NCBI RefSeq assembly: GCF_004138135.1
Contig: NZ_RYFD01000029.1
Span: 1 to 54,553, forward strand
Direction of reading: 5' to 3'
Origin: Candidatus Oscillochloris fontis
GTDB lineage: Bacteria > Chloroflexota > Chloroflexia > Chloroflexales > Chloroflexaceae
DNA length: 54,553 nucleotides
The notes under the pieces are model-generated. The model was not told the DNA's origin. It ran no database searches and worked only from the letters and a program-made list of their open reading frames with translations. This document shows positions 1 through 9,056 of this stretch, piece by piece. Each line of letters begins with the position of its first letter. The stretch's first letter is position 1. A program made the translations under genes and the position numbers.

Positions 1-67
1 CCCGTTGCGGGCGTTCAAGGTGAGCGGGTGGGTAGTGCTATGTCGCAAAAAGACCTGGAAACTTAAT

Positions 68-370
68 TTACGGACTACTCACGCCATACGAACCTACGGG
101 CATATCCACAGAGATCGTGATATAGGCCGCAGTGATGTCATCATCATCAGCAACCAGATCTCCCACATAGTCCACGCTATAATCGGGAAGAGTTAACCAG
201 AAGCTGATAACCTCTTTGGGCTTAAAGCCACTCAAGGACATGGCGATAAATTCGCCTTGCTGGATAGAGGTCGGAGTCACAACCATAGATGCGCTTTGAG
301 CGCGAGCCGGGGTAGCAAAAGCGGTCATCACCAACGCAATCGTAGCCAACAAGACAAACATGCGACGCAT
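68..370 (-). CDS. Short secreted protein, possibly truncated
   Basis: This 100-residue protein has a clear Sec signal peptide: positive MRRM start, hydrophobic core to about residue 20, and an ARA-QSA cleavage site near residues 23-25. The mature part is only about 75 residues and reads like the start of a beta-sandwich surface domain (TPTSIQQGEF, GFKPKEVISFWLT). The ATG has a good ribosome site (GGAGG, 7 bases upstream). The protein stops abruptly after GSYGVSSP where a beta-domain would usually continue, so a frameshift or truncation near position 68 is possible. I do not recognise the family. It lies next to gdhA in the same orientation with 261 bases between them. Confidence 0.6.
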   Translation of the reverse strand: MRRMFVLLATIALVMTAFATPARAQSASMVVTPTSIQQGEFIAMSLSGFKPKEVISFWLTLPDYSVDYVGDLVADDDDITAAYITISVDMPVGSYGVSSP

Positions 371-579
371 CAGGACACCTCCGTAGCTAATGCTCGATCA
401 CGATACTAGTGTGCAACACTGCACATCTAGCCATTCCGCAACGCGCTTCACTCATCGGTCGTTCCGCATCACAGTCAAGTAGTATGTTGAGCAAGATGTT
501 GAGTGTATGCTTCTACTCATTCTAGTGGTTTGCTCCAACACCTCCTTAGTATTGACAGCAGGATTGATGCTGCTTATTG

Positions 580-609
580 TACACTACTTATTGATGAAAA
601 AGTAGTGTA
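580..609. terminator. Inverted repeat downstream of gdhA
   Basis: Ten-base arms TACACTACTT and AAGTAGTGTA enclose a 10-base loop, about 23 bases past the gdhA stop codon in its direction of transcription. The position suits a terminator, but the stem is AT-rich, so a protein-binding operator is also possible. Confidence 0.4.
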
Positions 610-631
610 TATTAGGTTAATGATCCGCATT

Positions 632-1897
632 CTATGGATAGACTCCACGGGTCTGATCAGCATCAGCGACGCGCTGGACGGCAAGCAGATAGGCGGCGGT
701 ACGCATCGGGAGGTTACGAGTCTGGGCGATCTGCCAGACATGCTCGAAGGTTGCAATCATAATCCGTTCGAGCCGATCATTGACATCACGCTCATCCCAG
801 AAGAACTCCTGAAGCCCTTGCACCCACTCGAAGTAGCTAACGATCACCCCACCCGCATTGGCGAGAATGTCGGGCACAACCAAAATACCGCGTTCGGTAA
901 GGATCTGATCCGCATCGGGGGTGGTAGGGCCATTCGCTCCCTCGACGATCACCGCTGCACGAATGTGTGGGGCATTGGCGCTCGTGATCTGGTGTTCGAG
1001 CGCCGCCGGAATGAGCACATCACAATCGAGTTCGAGCAACTCGGCATTGCTGATGTGTTGCACACCGGAGGCGGTGTAGCCCTCTAGGGTATGGGTGGGA
1101 TGCTGCTCACTAAAGGCACGCATGGCAGTGACATCAAGCCCGTGGGGGCAAGCATAGCCGCCACTCGCATCGGCAAGCCCAACCACCCGGCAACCAATCT
1201 GGTCGAGCAGCAGAGCCGCAGTCCCGCCTACATTACCGAAACCCTGCACTACCACCCGCAAGTCAGTGACGTTGCGCTGCATGCGGTGGGCCACCTCGCG
1301 CACCATCAGCATCACGCCGCGCCCGGTCGCCTCCATACGCCCCAACGACCCGCCAATGATCACCGGCTTGCCCGTCACCACTGCCGGAACAGTATAGCCA
1401 CGGTGCATGGAGATGGTATCCATGATCCAGGCCATCATCTGGGCATTGGTGCCCATGTCCGGGGCCGGAATATCACGTTCTGGGCCGAGCAGAATGGAGA
1501 TCTCCGTTGCAAAGCGGCGTGTCAGGCGTTCCAATTCACCCATTGAGAGCAGTTGGGGATTGACAATCACTCCGCCCTTGGCTCCACCATAGGGGATGTT
1601 GACCAGCGCACACTTCCATGTCATCCACATGGCCAGCGCACGCACTTCATCAATATCTACGTTCGGATGGTACCGAATGCCGCCCTTGACCGGGCCACGG
1701 CTGAGGTTGTGCTGCACGCGGTAGCCGGTAAAGACTCGTGTACTCCCATCATCCATCTTTACCGGGAAGTTGACGGTGAGTTCGCGCTGGGGAACCCGCA
1801 GGATGGCCCGAATACCTTGGGGAAGATTGAGCAGATCGGCAGCCAGATCAAACTGCTGCTGGGCGATGGCGAAGGTGTTGGGGTGTTCAGACGTCAT
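632..1897 (-). CDS. gdhA: Glu/Leu/Phe/Val dehydrogenase (glutamate dehydrogenase)
   Basis: The protein has 421 residues, the usual length for the hexameric NAD(P)-dependent glutamate dehydrogenase family, which interconverts glutamate and 2-oxoglutarate plus ammonium. Visible hallmarks are the substrate-binding KGGIRYHP, the catalytic-lysine segment PYGGAKGGV, and the Rossmann motif GFGNVGG for the dinucleotide. I chose the ATG giving MTSEHPNTF because it has a GAGGG ribosome site. The longer reading that starts with MKLPGSS begins inside a 13-bp inverted repeat and has no such site. GNAT lies upstream in the same direction. Substrate specificity (glutamate or branched amino acids) cannot be read from the sequence by eye. 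Confidence 0.93.
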   Translation of the reverse strand: MTSEHPNTFAIAQQQFDLAADLLNLPQGIRAILRVPQRELTVNFPVKMDDGSTRVFTGYRVQHNLSRGPVKGGIRYHPNVDIDEVRALAMWMTWKCALVNIPYGGAKGGVIVNPQLLSMGELERLTRRFATEISILLGPERDIPAPDMGTNAQMMAWIMDTISMHRGYTVPAVVTGKPVIIGGSLGRMEATGRGVMLMVREVAHRMQRNVTDLRVVVQGFGNVGGTAALLLDQIGCRVVGLADASGGYACPHGLDVTAMRAFSEQHPTHTLEGYTASGVQHISNAELLELDCDVLIPAALEHQITSANAPHIRAAVIVEGANGPTTPDADQILTERGILVVPDILANAGGVIVSYFEWVQGLQEFFWDERDVNDRLERIMIATFEHVWQIAQTRNLPMRTAAYLLAVQRVADADQTRGVYP

Positions 1898-1917
1898 TGT
1901 CTTGCCCTCGTGTGTTG

Positions 1918-1950
1918 AGCTTCCGGGAAGCTTCAAACTTCCCGGAAGCT
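1918..1950. repeat. Perfect 13-bp inverted repeat in gdhA leader
   Basis: Arms AGCTTCCGGGAAG and CTTCCCGGAAGCT flank a 7-base loop (CTTCAAA), ending 21 bases before the gdhA start. No T-run follows on the minus strand, so a regulator operator or a 5' mRNA hairpin is as likely as a terminator for the upstream acetyltransferase gene. Confidence 0.55.
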
Positions 1951-1971
1951 ATGGGAGATCATCACGTGTGT

Positions 1972-2646
1972 TTACAGCAGGCTCTTCCGCATGTAGTACC
2001 ACGTTCCTTGCCCAAAGAGGAGCCAGGCAAAGAAGGAGTGACGGGTGGAAGCATGGACAAATCCGAGGTGCAGGTAGAGGTTCAGTGCGGTGGTATTTCG
2101 CGCACTCACATAGAGACCCAGAAAACGTTTGTGGCGCGCCCGTGCATCCTCTTCGGCGCGCGCCAGCAGACTGCGCGCCACACCACTGCGACGGTACTCT
2201 TCGCGTACCGCCACGTCGGTCAAGAAGCCCTCGTTACGATCAATCAGGTGGTCGAGCAGCGAGAGCGCAAACATCGAGCGAGTGGCCCGCCACACCCCTA
2301 ATACCTCCTGAAAAGTCGCCTCAGCCAAGGTCGAATCATAATTACCCATCTCGGATGTCCGTACCGTGGTCGTTCCGATCAGGCGACCTTCATATTCAGC
2401 TACCAACATCCCGCGCATGGCACCATCACCTTGACGCTGCCAAGTTGTTGCGAGGGCGTGTACCCCCCGATCTATCTGGTCGCGGCCAAATGCTCCGCCG
2501 AAGGTATCGGCGAAGGCATTGCGGTGCAGATCGAGGATAGCGGGAACATCATCAAGATGGGCAGGCCGAATATGCACCGTGATCGGCGGGCCAGCAACGG
2601 GGGTGGCTACCAAGTTGGAGTTACTTAGGATCGCCTGGGTCGTCAT
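1972..2646 (-). CDS. GNAT-family N-acetyltransferase
   Basis: This 224-residue protein has the GNAT fold. Beta strand LIGTTTVRT is followed, after an insert, by FLTDVAVREEYRRSGVARSL, which carries the acetyl-CoA-binding R/Q-x-x-G-x-A loop (RRSGVA). The C-terminal LGLYVSARNTTALNLYLHLGF segment is typical of RimI-like enzymes. The start giving MTTQAIL has GGAAGG upstream; the longer version (MVCWFGRSC) does not. The tail (HSFFAWLLFGQGTWYYMRKSL) is hydrophobic and aromatic, which could suggest membrane proximity. The acceptor substrate is unknown. Confidence 0.85.
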   Translation of the reverse strand: MTTQAILSNSNLVATPVAGPPITVHIRPAHLDDVPAILDLHRNAFADTFGGAFGRDQIDRGVHALATTWQRQGDGAMRGMLVAEYEGRLIGTTTVRTSEMGNYDSTLAEATFQEVLGVWRATRSMFALSLLDHLIDRNEGFLTDVAVREEYRRSGVARSLLARAEEDARARHKRFLGLYVSARNTTALNLYLHLGFVHASTRHSFFAWLLFGQGTWYYMRKSLL

Positions 2647-2678
2647 ACATGACCTTCCGAACCAGCACACCACGGATG

Positions 2679-2837
2679 CTACTTGGTCAGCAATTCCGTC
2701 ACCCGACGGTCGAGGCGCGCCGAAATATCACGGTACATGTTGCCGCGCATCTGCTCGGCTTGGAGTTGACGCCGGAGCACAACGGCATAGAGCGCTGCGG
2801 CAGCAAGCAGGGTAAAGAGGAAGAGATTGAGTTTCAT
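2679..2837 (-). CDS. 52-residue single-pass membrane protein
   Basis: A small open frame encodes MKLNLFLFTLLAAAALYAVV followed by a charged tail ending RRVTELLTK. Residues 3-20 form one membrane helix and the rest looks like a short amphipathic coiled coil. A strong AGGAG ribosome site sits 8 bases before the ATG, and it is 32 bases upstream of the acetyltransferase start in the same direction, so the two are probably co-transcribed. The function is not recognised. Confidence 0.65.
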   Translation of the reverse strand: MKLNLFLFTLLAAAALYAVVLRRQLQAEQMRGNMYRDISARLDRRVTELLTK

Positions 2838-2914
2838 TCAGGTTCTCCTTAGGCGGATCTTCCGCTTAGGTCTCCATTCTAACGCAGTGTGATACAAGCA
2901 TCAAGGCTGTTTAT

Positions 2915-3051
2915 CCGCAGATGTTTGTCCGCAGATGTTTGTCCGCAGATGTTTGTCCGCAGATGTTTGTCCGCAGATTACGCAGATTGCGCAGATTGCG
3001 CAGATTATTTTCTTTTTTAATAATCTGCGTAATCTGCGTAATCTGCGGATA
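2915..3051. repeat. Tandem 14-bp repeats leading into a long hairpin
   Basis: Four direct copies of a 14-base unit (CCGCAGATGTTTGT) start at 2915, 2929, 2943 and 2957 and run into a 9-base periodic tract (CGCAGATTR). That tract pairs across a T-rich loop with TAATCTGCG repeats ending at 3051. The element fills the gap between rlmB and the 52-residue protein gene and resembles dispersed bacterial CGCAGATTA-type repeats. Confidence 0.75.
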
Positions 3052-3066
3052 AAAACGCGGGACTCC

Positions 3067-3819
3067 CTACTCAGCCACCTTTTTGCGCTGGCGCCATGCG
3101 TTGTAGAGCGTGATACTCCCGGCGACAGATGCGTTGAGCGAGGCGATCTGGCCGGCCATGGGCAGGCGCACAAGAAAATCGCAGCGCTCGCGCACCAGGC
3201 GCGCCAATCCCGGCCCCTCGGCACCGACCACTAAGGCCAGCGGCAGGTTGAGATCAGCGGTATCAAGATCTTGGGCCTGCTCATCATCTTCGAGGCCCAC
3301 CACCCATACACCCTCGCGCTGCAAGGTGGCTATCGTCTGGGCCAAATTGCCCACCAGCACCACCCGCAGGTGCTCGGTGGCTCCGCTGGAGGCGTTCACC
3401 ACCGCCGGGGTGATCTCGGCGGCCCGGCGGCCCGGTATGGCAACGCCATGCACGCCCACCACTTCGGCGGTGCGCAGCAGTGTGCCGATGTTCTGCGGGT
3501 CTTGCAGGTGATCGAGCAACAACAACAGCGGTGGCTCGCCACGTTCTGCCGCGTAGGCAAGGCAGTCCTCAAGTTCCACGTAGGGGTACTCGTCGGTCTC
3601 CAACATCACCCCTTGGTGGTTGGCATCGCGCAACTGCTTGTCGAGTTGCTGGCGCTCCACCCGCTGCACCGGCACCCCCACCTGCTCGGCCAACTTGATG
3701 ATCTCGGCAATAATGCCCGTCTCCTGCACCCCGTTGGAGACGACTAGGCGCTTGATGGTGCGCCGCTTGGCGCGTAATGCCTCGCGCACGGCGTTGCGAC
3801 CATAGAGAAGTTCTGTCAT
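3067..3819 (-). CDS. rlmB: 23S rRNA guanosine 2'-O-methyltransferase (TrmH/SpoU family)
   Basis: The protein has 250 residues. The N-terminal substrate-binding domain (LYGRNAVREALRA) is characteristic of RlmB. The C-terminal SPOUT domain shows the family motifs LQDPQNIGTLLRTAEVVG (motif 1), LVVGAEGPGL (motif 2) and VRLPMAGQIASLNASVAG (motif 3), which form the SAM-binding trefoil knot. The known family reaction is 2'-O-methylation of G2251 in the 23S peptidyl-transferase loop; other TrmH-family targets cannot be excluded. It follows dnaJ in the same direction, separated by a palindromic repeat. Confidence 0.9.
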   Translation of the reverse strand: MTELLYGRNAVREALRAKRRTIKRLVVSNGVQETGIIAEIIKLAEQVGVPVQRVERQQLDKQLRDANHQGVMLETDEYPYVELEDCLAYAAERGEPPLLLLLDHLQDPQNIGTLLRTAEVVGVHGVAIPGRRAAEITPAVVNASSGATEHLRVVLVGNLAQTIATLQREGVWVVGLEDDEQAQDLDTADLNLPLALVVGAEGPGLARLVRERCDFLVRLPMAGQIASLNASVAGSITLYNAWRQRKKVAE

Positions 3820-3855
3820 TAGGTATGTACGCTTCTTCTAGGAGAGACGCAAATA

Positions 3856-3883
3856 GTAGAGACGCAACATGTTGCGTCTCTAC
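3856..3883. repeat. Perfect 28-bp palindrome between dnaJ and rlmB
   Basis: Two 14-base half-sites (GTAGAGACGCAACA and its exact complement) meet without a spacer. A related GAGACGCAA fragment precedes it and two direct GTTGCGTCAAAAC units follow it. This looks like a dispersed repeat of the GTAGAGACG type seen in cyanobacteria and Chloroflexota. It may fold in RNA and separate dnaJ from rlmB expression. Confidence 0.75.
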
Positions 3884-3917
3884 GTTGCGTCAAAACGTTG
3901 CGTCAAAACGTGAACCA

Positions 3918-5039
3918 TCACAACCCCAGTGCATCCTTGATCCGCCCAAAGAAGCCCTCGTCATGTTCACCCTGATCTTCGGGCTCGAAGGTGCGCGCCA
4001 ACTCTTGGAAGAGCTTGCGCTGGTGCTCATTCAGACGGCTCGGTACCATCACCCGGCTGACCACGATCTGGTCGCCGCGCCCACTCTGACGCAGGAAGGG
4101 CACGCCCTTCCCGCGTAGCCGGAAGGTCTGGCCGGTTTGGGTTCCGGGCGGAATACGCAGACGCTCCGTACCATCCAACGTGGGCACATCAATTTCCTCA
4201 CCAAGAGCGGCCTGCGCCACATTCAGCTTGAGTTCGAGGATGATGTCGTTGTCATCACGGGCAAAGAGCGCATGCGGCTGCACATCGAGCGCCACATAGA
4301 GATTGCCGGGAATACCACCGCGTGGCCCCGCCTCACCCTCGCCGCTGATGCGAATCTGCTGGCTGCTATCCACCCCCGCCGGTACCTTGACGGTAATGCG
4401 GCGGCTTTGACGCACCCGGCCCTCCCCGCGACACTCCCGGCAGGGCATGGGGATGACATAGCCCGACCCTGAACAGGAATCGCAAGTGGTCACCGTGACC
4501 ATATTGAAGAGCGGGGCACGCTGGCGAACCTCGCCACTGCCGCCACACTTGGGGCAACGCACCGGATCAGTGCCGGGTTCAGCACCATTACCCTTACAGG
4601 TGGGGCATGTTTCGAGGCGGCGGAACTCGATCTCCTTATCACAACCAAAGATCGCCTCTTCAAACGAGAGCTTCAGGTTGTAGCGCAGATCGGCCCCACG
4701 CTGCGGGCCACGCTGGGTGCGCCCGCCACCGCCCGCCCCACCAAAGAAGGCATCGAAGATCGTACTGAAGGCATCGCCGCCCCCAAAGGGATCATAGCCC
4801 CCACCACTGCCGGGGGTACTATGGCCAAAGCGATCATACATCGCCCGCTTCTGCTCATCAGAGAGCACCTCGTAGGCTTCGTTGATCTCCTTGAACTTCG
4901 ACTCCGCGTTCTCCTCTTTGTTCACGTCAGGGTGGTACTGACGTGCCAAACGGCGGAACGCCTTCTTGATCTCATCCGGCGAAGCACCCCGGCTGACGCC
5001 AAGCACCTCGTAGTAGTCACGTTTTGCACCCGTTGTCAT
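3918..5039 (-). CDS. dnaJ: Chaperone DnaJ (Hsp40)
   Basis: The 373-residue type I Hsp40 has an N-terminal J domain with the HPD tripeptide ([10 protein letters not shown], about residues 36-38). A Gly/Phe-rich linker follows (residues 72-105), then four CxxCxGxG-type zinc motifs ([32 protein letters not shown]), then the C-terminal substrate-binding domains. It stimulates DnaK ATPase activity and delivers unfolded clients in the cytoplasm. The start lies 15 bases after the dnaK stop, so the two are co-transcribed and likely under HrcA control from the CIRCE site upstream of hrcA. Confidence 0.97.
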   Translation of the reverse strand: MTTGAKRDYYEVLGVSRGASPDEIKKAFRRLARQYHPDVNKEENAESKFKEINEAYEVLSDEQKRAMYDRFGHSTPGSGGGYDPFGGGDAFSTIFDAFFGGAGGGGRTQRGPQRGADLRYNLKLSFEEAIFGCDKEIEFRRLETCPTCKGNGAEPGTDPVRCPKCGGSGEVRQRAPLFNMVTVTTCDSCSGSGYVIPMPCRECRGEGRVRQSRRITVKVPAGVDSSQQIRISGEGEAGPRGGIPGNLYVALDVQPHALFARDDNDIILELKLNVAQAALGEEIDVPTLDGTERLRIPPGTQTGQTFRLRGKGVPFLRQSGRGDQIVVSRVMVPSRLNEHQRKLFQELARTFEPEDQGEHDEGFFGRIKDALGL

Positions 5040-5054
5040 AGCGCTTCCCTCAGA

Positions 5055-6908
5055 CTACTCGGCCTTAAATTCGCCATCCACCACATCATCGGGTTGGTTG
5101 GCATTTGCTTGGTAGGCCATCTGGCTGACCTTCTGCACCGCAACGCCCAGTTCGGCATTACGGTTACGAATGGTCTCAACATCATCGCCGCTCAGTGCCG
5201 CCCGCAACGCGGTGATCTTATCCTCAACCTCAGTACGGGTTAGGCCATCAACCGCATCACCGGCTTCACGCAGAGCCTTCTCCGCCGCGTAGATCATCGT
5301 GTCGGCGGCATTGCGCACCTCGATCTGCTCGCGGCGTTGGGCATCCTCCTCGGCATGCACCTCGGCATCCCGTACCATCTGCTCAATCTCCGCATCGCTC
5401 AGGCCCGACGAGGCGGTAATGGTGATGCGCTGCTCTTTGCCGGTGGCCTTGTCGGCAGCGGTGACATTCACAATTCCGTTGGCGTCAATATCGAAGGTAA
5501 CTTCGATCTGGGGCACACCACGCGGAGCCGACGGAATACCACCGAGTTCAAACTTGCCCAGGCTCTTGTTGAAGCGCGCCTCGGCACGTTCGCCCTGAAG
5601 GACGTGGATCTCAACGCTGCTCTGGCTATCGCTGGCCGTCGAGAAGACCTGACTCTTGCGGGTGGGGATGGTCGTATTGCGCTCGATCAGCGGCGTCATC
5701 ACGCCCCCCAACGTCTCGATGCCCAGCGTCAGCGGGGTGACATCGAGCAACAGCACATCCTTGACCTCGCCACCGAGGACGCCCGCCTGCACAGCGGCAC
5801 CCACCGCCACCACCTCATCAGGATTGACGCTGCGGTTCGGCTCCTTGCCGAAGAACTTGCGCACAGCATCCTGCACGGCGGGCATACGGGTCTGCCCACC
5901 AACGAGGATAACCTCATCAATCTGGGCGGGGCGAATGTCGGCATCCTTGAGCGCCTGACGCACCGGACCCATACTGCGCTCGATCAGATCGCCGGTCAGT
6001 TGCTCCAGCTTTGATCGGGTCAGCAAATAGCTCATGTGCTTGGGGCCAGTCGCATCAGCGGTGATAAAGGGCAGATTGATCTCGGTCTGCATGACCGTCG
6101 AAAGCTCCATCTTGGCCTTCTCGGCAGCCTCCTTGAGCCGCTGGAGCGCCATACGGTCGGAGCGCAGATCGATCCCGAACTCCTTCTGGAACTCACTCGC
6201 CAGCCAATCAATGATGCGCTGATCGAAGTCGTCACCACCCAGGTGGGTATCGCCACTGGTGGACTTGACCTCAACCACACCCTCGCTCAGTTCAAGCACC
6301 GAGACATCGAAGGTGCCACCGCCCAGATCATAGACGACGACCAGTTCGTCCTTGCCCTTCTTATCGAGGCCATAGGCGAGAGCACTCGCGGTAGGCTCGT
6401 TGACGATGCGCAGCACCTCAAGGCCCGCGATCTTCCCGGCGTCCTTGGTCGCCTGGCGCTGGCTATCATTGAAGTAAGCTGGCACCGTGATCACCGCCTG
6501 CGTCACCGGCTCACCCAGATAGGCTTCGGCATCAGCCTTCAACTTCTGCAACACCATAGCCGAAATCTCAGGCGGAGCATAATCACGGTCGCCCATCACC
6601 ACGCGCACATCACCATTCGCCGCACCAGTCAACTTATACGGCATCAGATCATGATCACGCTGCACCGTCGGATCAGAAAACTTACGGCCAATAAAACGCT
6701 TGACCGAAAAGATCGTATTTTCAGGATTAGTCACCGCCTGACGGCGGGCGACCTGGCCGACCATCCGCTCACCGGACTTATTCATCGCCACCACCGAAGG
6801 GGTCAAGCGGGCACCCTCAGCATTGGGGATGACCACCGCCTCACCCGCTTCAACGACGGCAACCACCGAGTTGGTCGTTCCAAGATCGATACCGATAACT
6901 TTAGGCAT
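5055..6908 (-). CDS. dnaK: Chaperone DnaK (Hsp70)
   Basis: The 617-residue Hsp70 shows the actin-like ATPase phosphate motifs GIDLGTTNS at the N-terminus and [15 protein letters not shown] near residue 190, the linker [12 protein letters not shown], and a beta-sandwich peptide-binding domain with C-terminal helical lid. The C-terminal tail ends in [11 protein letters not shown], close to the usual acidic Hsp70 end. It binds and releases unfolded proteins using ATP, with DnaJ and GrpE. Gene order grpE-dnaK-dnaJ is the standard heat-shock arrangement. Confidence 0.98.
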   Translation of the reverse strand: MPKVIGIDLGTTNSVVAVVEAGEAVVIPNAEGARLTPSVVAMNKSGERMVGQVARRQAVTNPENTIFSVKRFIGRKFSDPTVQRDHDLMPYKLTGAANGDVRVVMGDRDYAPPEISAMVLQKLKADAEAYLGEPVTQAVITVPAYFNDSQRQATKDAGKIAGLEVLRIVNEPTASALAYGLDKKGKDELVVVYDLGGGTFDVSVLELSEGVVEVKSTSGDTHLGGDDFDQRIIDWLASEFQKEFGIDLRSDRMALQRLKEAAEKAKMELSTVMQTEINLPFITADATGPKHMSYLLTRSKLEQLTGDLIERSMGPVRQALKDADIRPAQIDEVILVGGQTRMPAVQDAVRKFFGKEPNRSVNPDEVVAVGAAVQAGVLGGEVKDVLLLDVTPLTLGIETLGGVMTPLIERNTTIPTRKSQVFSTASDSQSSVEIHVLQGERAEARFNKSLGKFELGGIPSAPRGVPQIEVTFDIDANGIVNVTAADKATGKEQRITITASSGLSDAEIEQMVRDAEVHAEEDAQRREQIEVRNAADTMIYAAEKALREAGDAVDGLTRTEVEDKITALRAALSGDDVETIRNRNAELGVAVQKVSQMAYQANANQPDDVVDGEFKAE

Positions 6909-6956
6909 AGGAAGTCAATCTCTCATCATACATAACGAAATACAGCCGAATCGCAC

Positions 6957-7514
6957 CTACCCGCGCCCGACCTTCACCATCGCGGGGCGCAACACCCGCT
7001 CGTGGAGCTTATAGCCACGCTGAAGCTCGGCAACCACCATGCCATCCTGGCCCTCAGCCTCCTCATAGAGCACCGCCTCGTGGATGTTGGGGTCAAACTC
7101 CGTCCCCACCGCCGGGATCGTCTTAACGCCCTCACTCTCCAGAAGTGTGCGCAGCTTTTGGGCAATAAGCTGGGTGCCGCCCCACCATGCCGACTCAGCA
7201 ATATCGGCAGGAATATTGGCAATCGCACGGTCAAAATCATCAACCACAGGCAACAGCTTGAGCAGCACACCCGCCCCAGCACTGCGAATAAGTTCCGCAC
7301 GCTCAGTATCAGAGCGGCGCTTAAAGTTCTTATAATCAGCCGTAGCGCGCAGCCACTGATCCTTAAACTCAGCCGCCTGGGCTTCAGCCTTGGCGAGCCG
7401 CGCCTCCAGATCGGCTAGGCTCGCGCCACTCGACTGGCCAACCGCCGCGTCCACCACCTCAGCAGCAGCGTGACCATTGTTCTCAGCTTGTAGGTTATTC
7501 TGTTCCTCGCTCAT
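6957..7514 (-). CDS. grpE: Nucleotide exchange factor GrpE
   Basis: The protein has 185 residues. An acidic, low-complexity N-terminus precedes a coiled-coil region (LADLEARLAKAEAQAAEFKDQWLR), the conserved RATADYKNFKRR segment, and the C-terminal beta domain (GTEFDPNIHEAVLYEE, GYKLHERVLRPAMVKVG). GrpE dimers release ADP from DnaK. It is 48 bases upstream of dnaK. A repeat-rich 265-base gap separates it from hrcA. Confidence 0.95.
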   Translation of the reverse strand: MSEEQNNLQAENNGHAAAEVVDAAVGQSSGASLADLEARLAKAEAQAAEFKDQWLRATADYKNFKRRSDTERAELIRSAGAGVLLKLLPVVDDFDRAIANIPADIAESAWWGGTQLIAQKLRTLLESEGVKTIPAVGTEFDPNIHEAVLYEEAEGQDGMVVAELQRGYKLHERVLRPAMVKVGRG

Positions 7515-7604
7515 AGTTCTCCTCGTCTATCTATCTTCGTCCGGTGGGGGCGGCTATGCCGCACAGTCGTTCGGTTATGCGTCCTCTTGCGCCCCGGTTG
7601 TTGA

Positions 7605-7678
7605 CCGCAGAGGACGCAGAGGAACGCAGAGGAAGAACCAGAGGTAGTGTGAAACCCATCCCTCTGTGTCCTCTGCGG
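7605..7678. repeat. Inverted repeat in the hrcA-grpE gap
   Basis: Arms of 18 bases (7605-7622 and 7661-7678, core CCGCAGAGGACGCAGAGG) are complementary with one mismatch. The repeat resembles the dispersed 'gcagaggacgcagagg' elements of many bacterial genomes. It may act as a processing or attenuation hairpin between hrcA and grpE. Confidence 0.65.
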
Positions 7679-7779
7679 TGGTTATGGTGTACCACCGAGG
7701 ATGATGCCCTCCTTAACCGAATACCTATGCAGCTAGGCCGCCGCCAAAGAAATAGCACAATTCAGCCCAAACCTTACCA

Positions 7780-8886
7780 TTACTCCTCAACTGGGGGCCG
7801 TGATTCACCAGCATAGAGTTCGGACAGCAGATTACTCATCAGCGACGAGATATAGCGCACCGTCGAGATCGAGCGCGGATAGGCCATGCGGGTCGGCCCG
7901 ATCACGCCCAGCACCCCCGTGACCGCACCACCCACGCCATAGCGGGCCAGCACGACACTATACTCACGCATCTCATCTTCGCTATGTTCCCCGCCGATGA
8001 TCACCTGAACACCCTCACTCGCCAAGGCTTGCGGGATGAGTTGGCCCAAACCGCGCCCACTCTTGAGAATATCCAGCGCACGGCGCAGGCGCTCGACGGC
8101 ACGTTCAGCATCATCGCGGGCCAAGGCGGGGATAAACTCCGGCTGGCTGAGCATCTCCAAAAGACCATCGGAATAGATATGTTCGCGGGCCTGCTCTTCA
8201 AACGCCTGCATCGCGTGGGTGACGAGGCCAATCACTACCCGCTCAAACTCACCGAAGGTGGGGTGGGGGCGCACGGCATCCTGCGCCAGAAGCTCCTCAA
8301 CCCCACTCAGCGTAAGATCGGCCAGTGCCTCACTCATCCGCCCGGCACAGCGGCGCAGATCCTCAGACGTGCGCACCCCATCAAGCCCAAACGTCTGCTG
8401 TTTAATAATCCCGCTATGAAAGACCATCACCGCCAGCACCATGGTCTCATGGATCGAGATCAGTTCCAGATTCTTAAAGCGCAATTGCTCGGCACGTGGC
8501 GGCGTGACCAGCGACGCATTCTGGGCAGTACGCGCCAAAACCGCGCCAGCCAATTGGATCCACTGATCCAACTCCCCACGCACCTGATAGAACTGATGGC
8601 GAATCATCCGCTGCTCGACCAACGAGAGCGACGTGCGCTCCATCAGATTCTCGACAAAAAAGCGGTAGCCCGCGTCCGTCGGCACCCGACCCGCCGAGGT
8701 ATGCAGGTGCGTCAGATAGCCCAACTCCTCCAGCGCGGCCAGATCATTCCGCACCGTCGCCGAAGAGAACCCCAAGCCAAACTTGCGTACCAGCGCCTCC
8801 GAGGCGACGGGGTTTGCCGTCTCGATAAACTCCTGCACCACCAGTTTGAGAATGAAGAGACGCCGTTCGGTGAGATTGGGTGCCAT
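7780..8886 (-). CDS. hrcA: Heat-inducible transcription repressor HrcA
   Basis: The 368-residue protein begins [20 protein letters not shown], the conserved HrcA winged-helix start (…[35 protein letters not shown]). A GAF-like core and C-terminal dimer region follow ([44 protein letters not shown]). I chose the ATG at this conserved start over an upstream one in the CIRCE leader. HrcA dimers bind CIRCE when GroEL is free. A perfect CIRCE site lies 51 bases upstream, so the gene is autoregulated and probably also represses grpE-dnaK-dnaJ. Confidence 0.95.
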   Translation of the reverse strand: MAPNLTERRLFILKLVVQEFIETANPVASEALVRKFGLGFSSATVRNDLAALEELGYLTHLHTSAGRVPTDAGYRFFVENLMERTSLSLVEQRMIRHQFYQVRGELDQWIQLAGAVLARTAQNASLVTPPRAEQLRFKNLELISIHETMVLAVMVFHSGIIKQQTFGLDGVRTSEDLRRCAGRMSEALADLTLSGVEELLAQDAVRPHPTFGEFERVVIGLVTHAMQAFEEQAREHIYSDGLLEMLSQPEFIPALARDDAERAVERLRRALDILKSGRGLGQLIPQALASEGVQVIIGGEHSEDEMREYSVVLARYGVGGAVTGVLGVIGPTRMAYPRSISTVRYISSLMSNLLSELYAGESRPPVEE

Positions 8887-8936
8887 AGCTGCCCATCCTA
8901 GTCGCTCGATGACGGGTAGCGCATCGTTGGGAGTTG

Positions 8937-8963
8937 TTAGCACTCTCAAGGGTGGAGTGCTAA
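8937..8963. promoter_or_regulatory. CIRCE operator (HrcA binding site)
   Basis: The sequence is TTAGCACTC-N9-GAGTGCTAA, a perfect match to the CIRCE consensus with the usual 9-base spacer. It is placed 51 bases before the hrcA start codon, inside the leader. Confidence 0.97.
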
Positions 8964-8982
8964 GGGTTCAAGCGAAATGATT

Positions 8983-9002
8983 GGCGTGCATTTATGCACG
9001 CC
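8983..9002. promoter_or_regulatory. Short perfect inverted repeat between CIRCE and defence operon
   Basis: Nine-base arms GGCGTGCAT and ATGCACGCC are separated by TT. The site sits in the divergent region between hrcA (minus) and the defence operon (plus). The shape suits a dimeric repressor operator; no regulator gene is adjacent. Confidence 0.4.
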
Positions 9003-9056
9003 GCTGAATATGATACCACGATTCGGCGTAGTTGTCATGGGGTATACTAGATGACT

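Noticed and set aside
503-1087. Plus-strand 194-residue frame across gdhA
   Set aside because: It is antisense to a clear glutamate dehydrogenase gene and has no recognisable motifs.
2915-2978. CRISPR array from the 14-base repeats
   Set aside because: Units abut with no spacers and are too short; they are tandem repeats.
9021-9048. Complete sigma70 promoter for the defence operon
   Set aside because: TATACT at 9043 is a fair -10, but no TTGACA-like box lies 16-18 bases upstream, so only a candidate -10 is mentioned.
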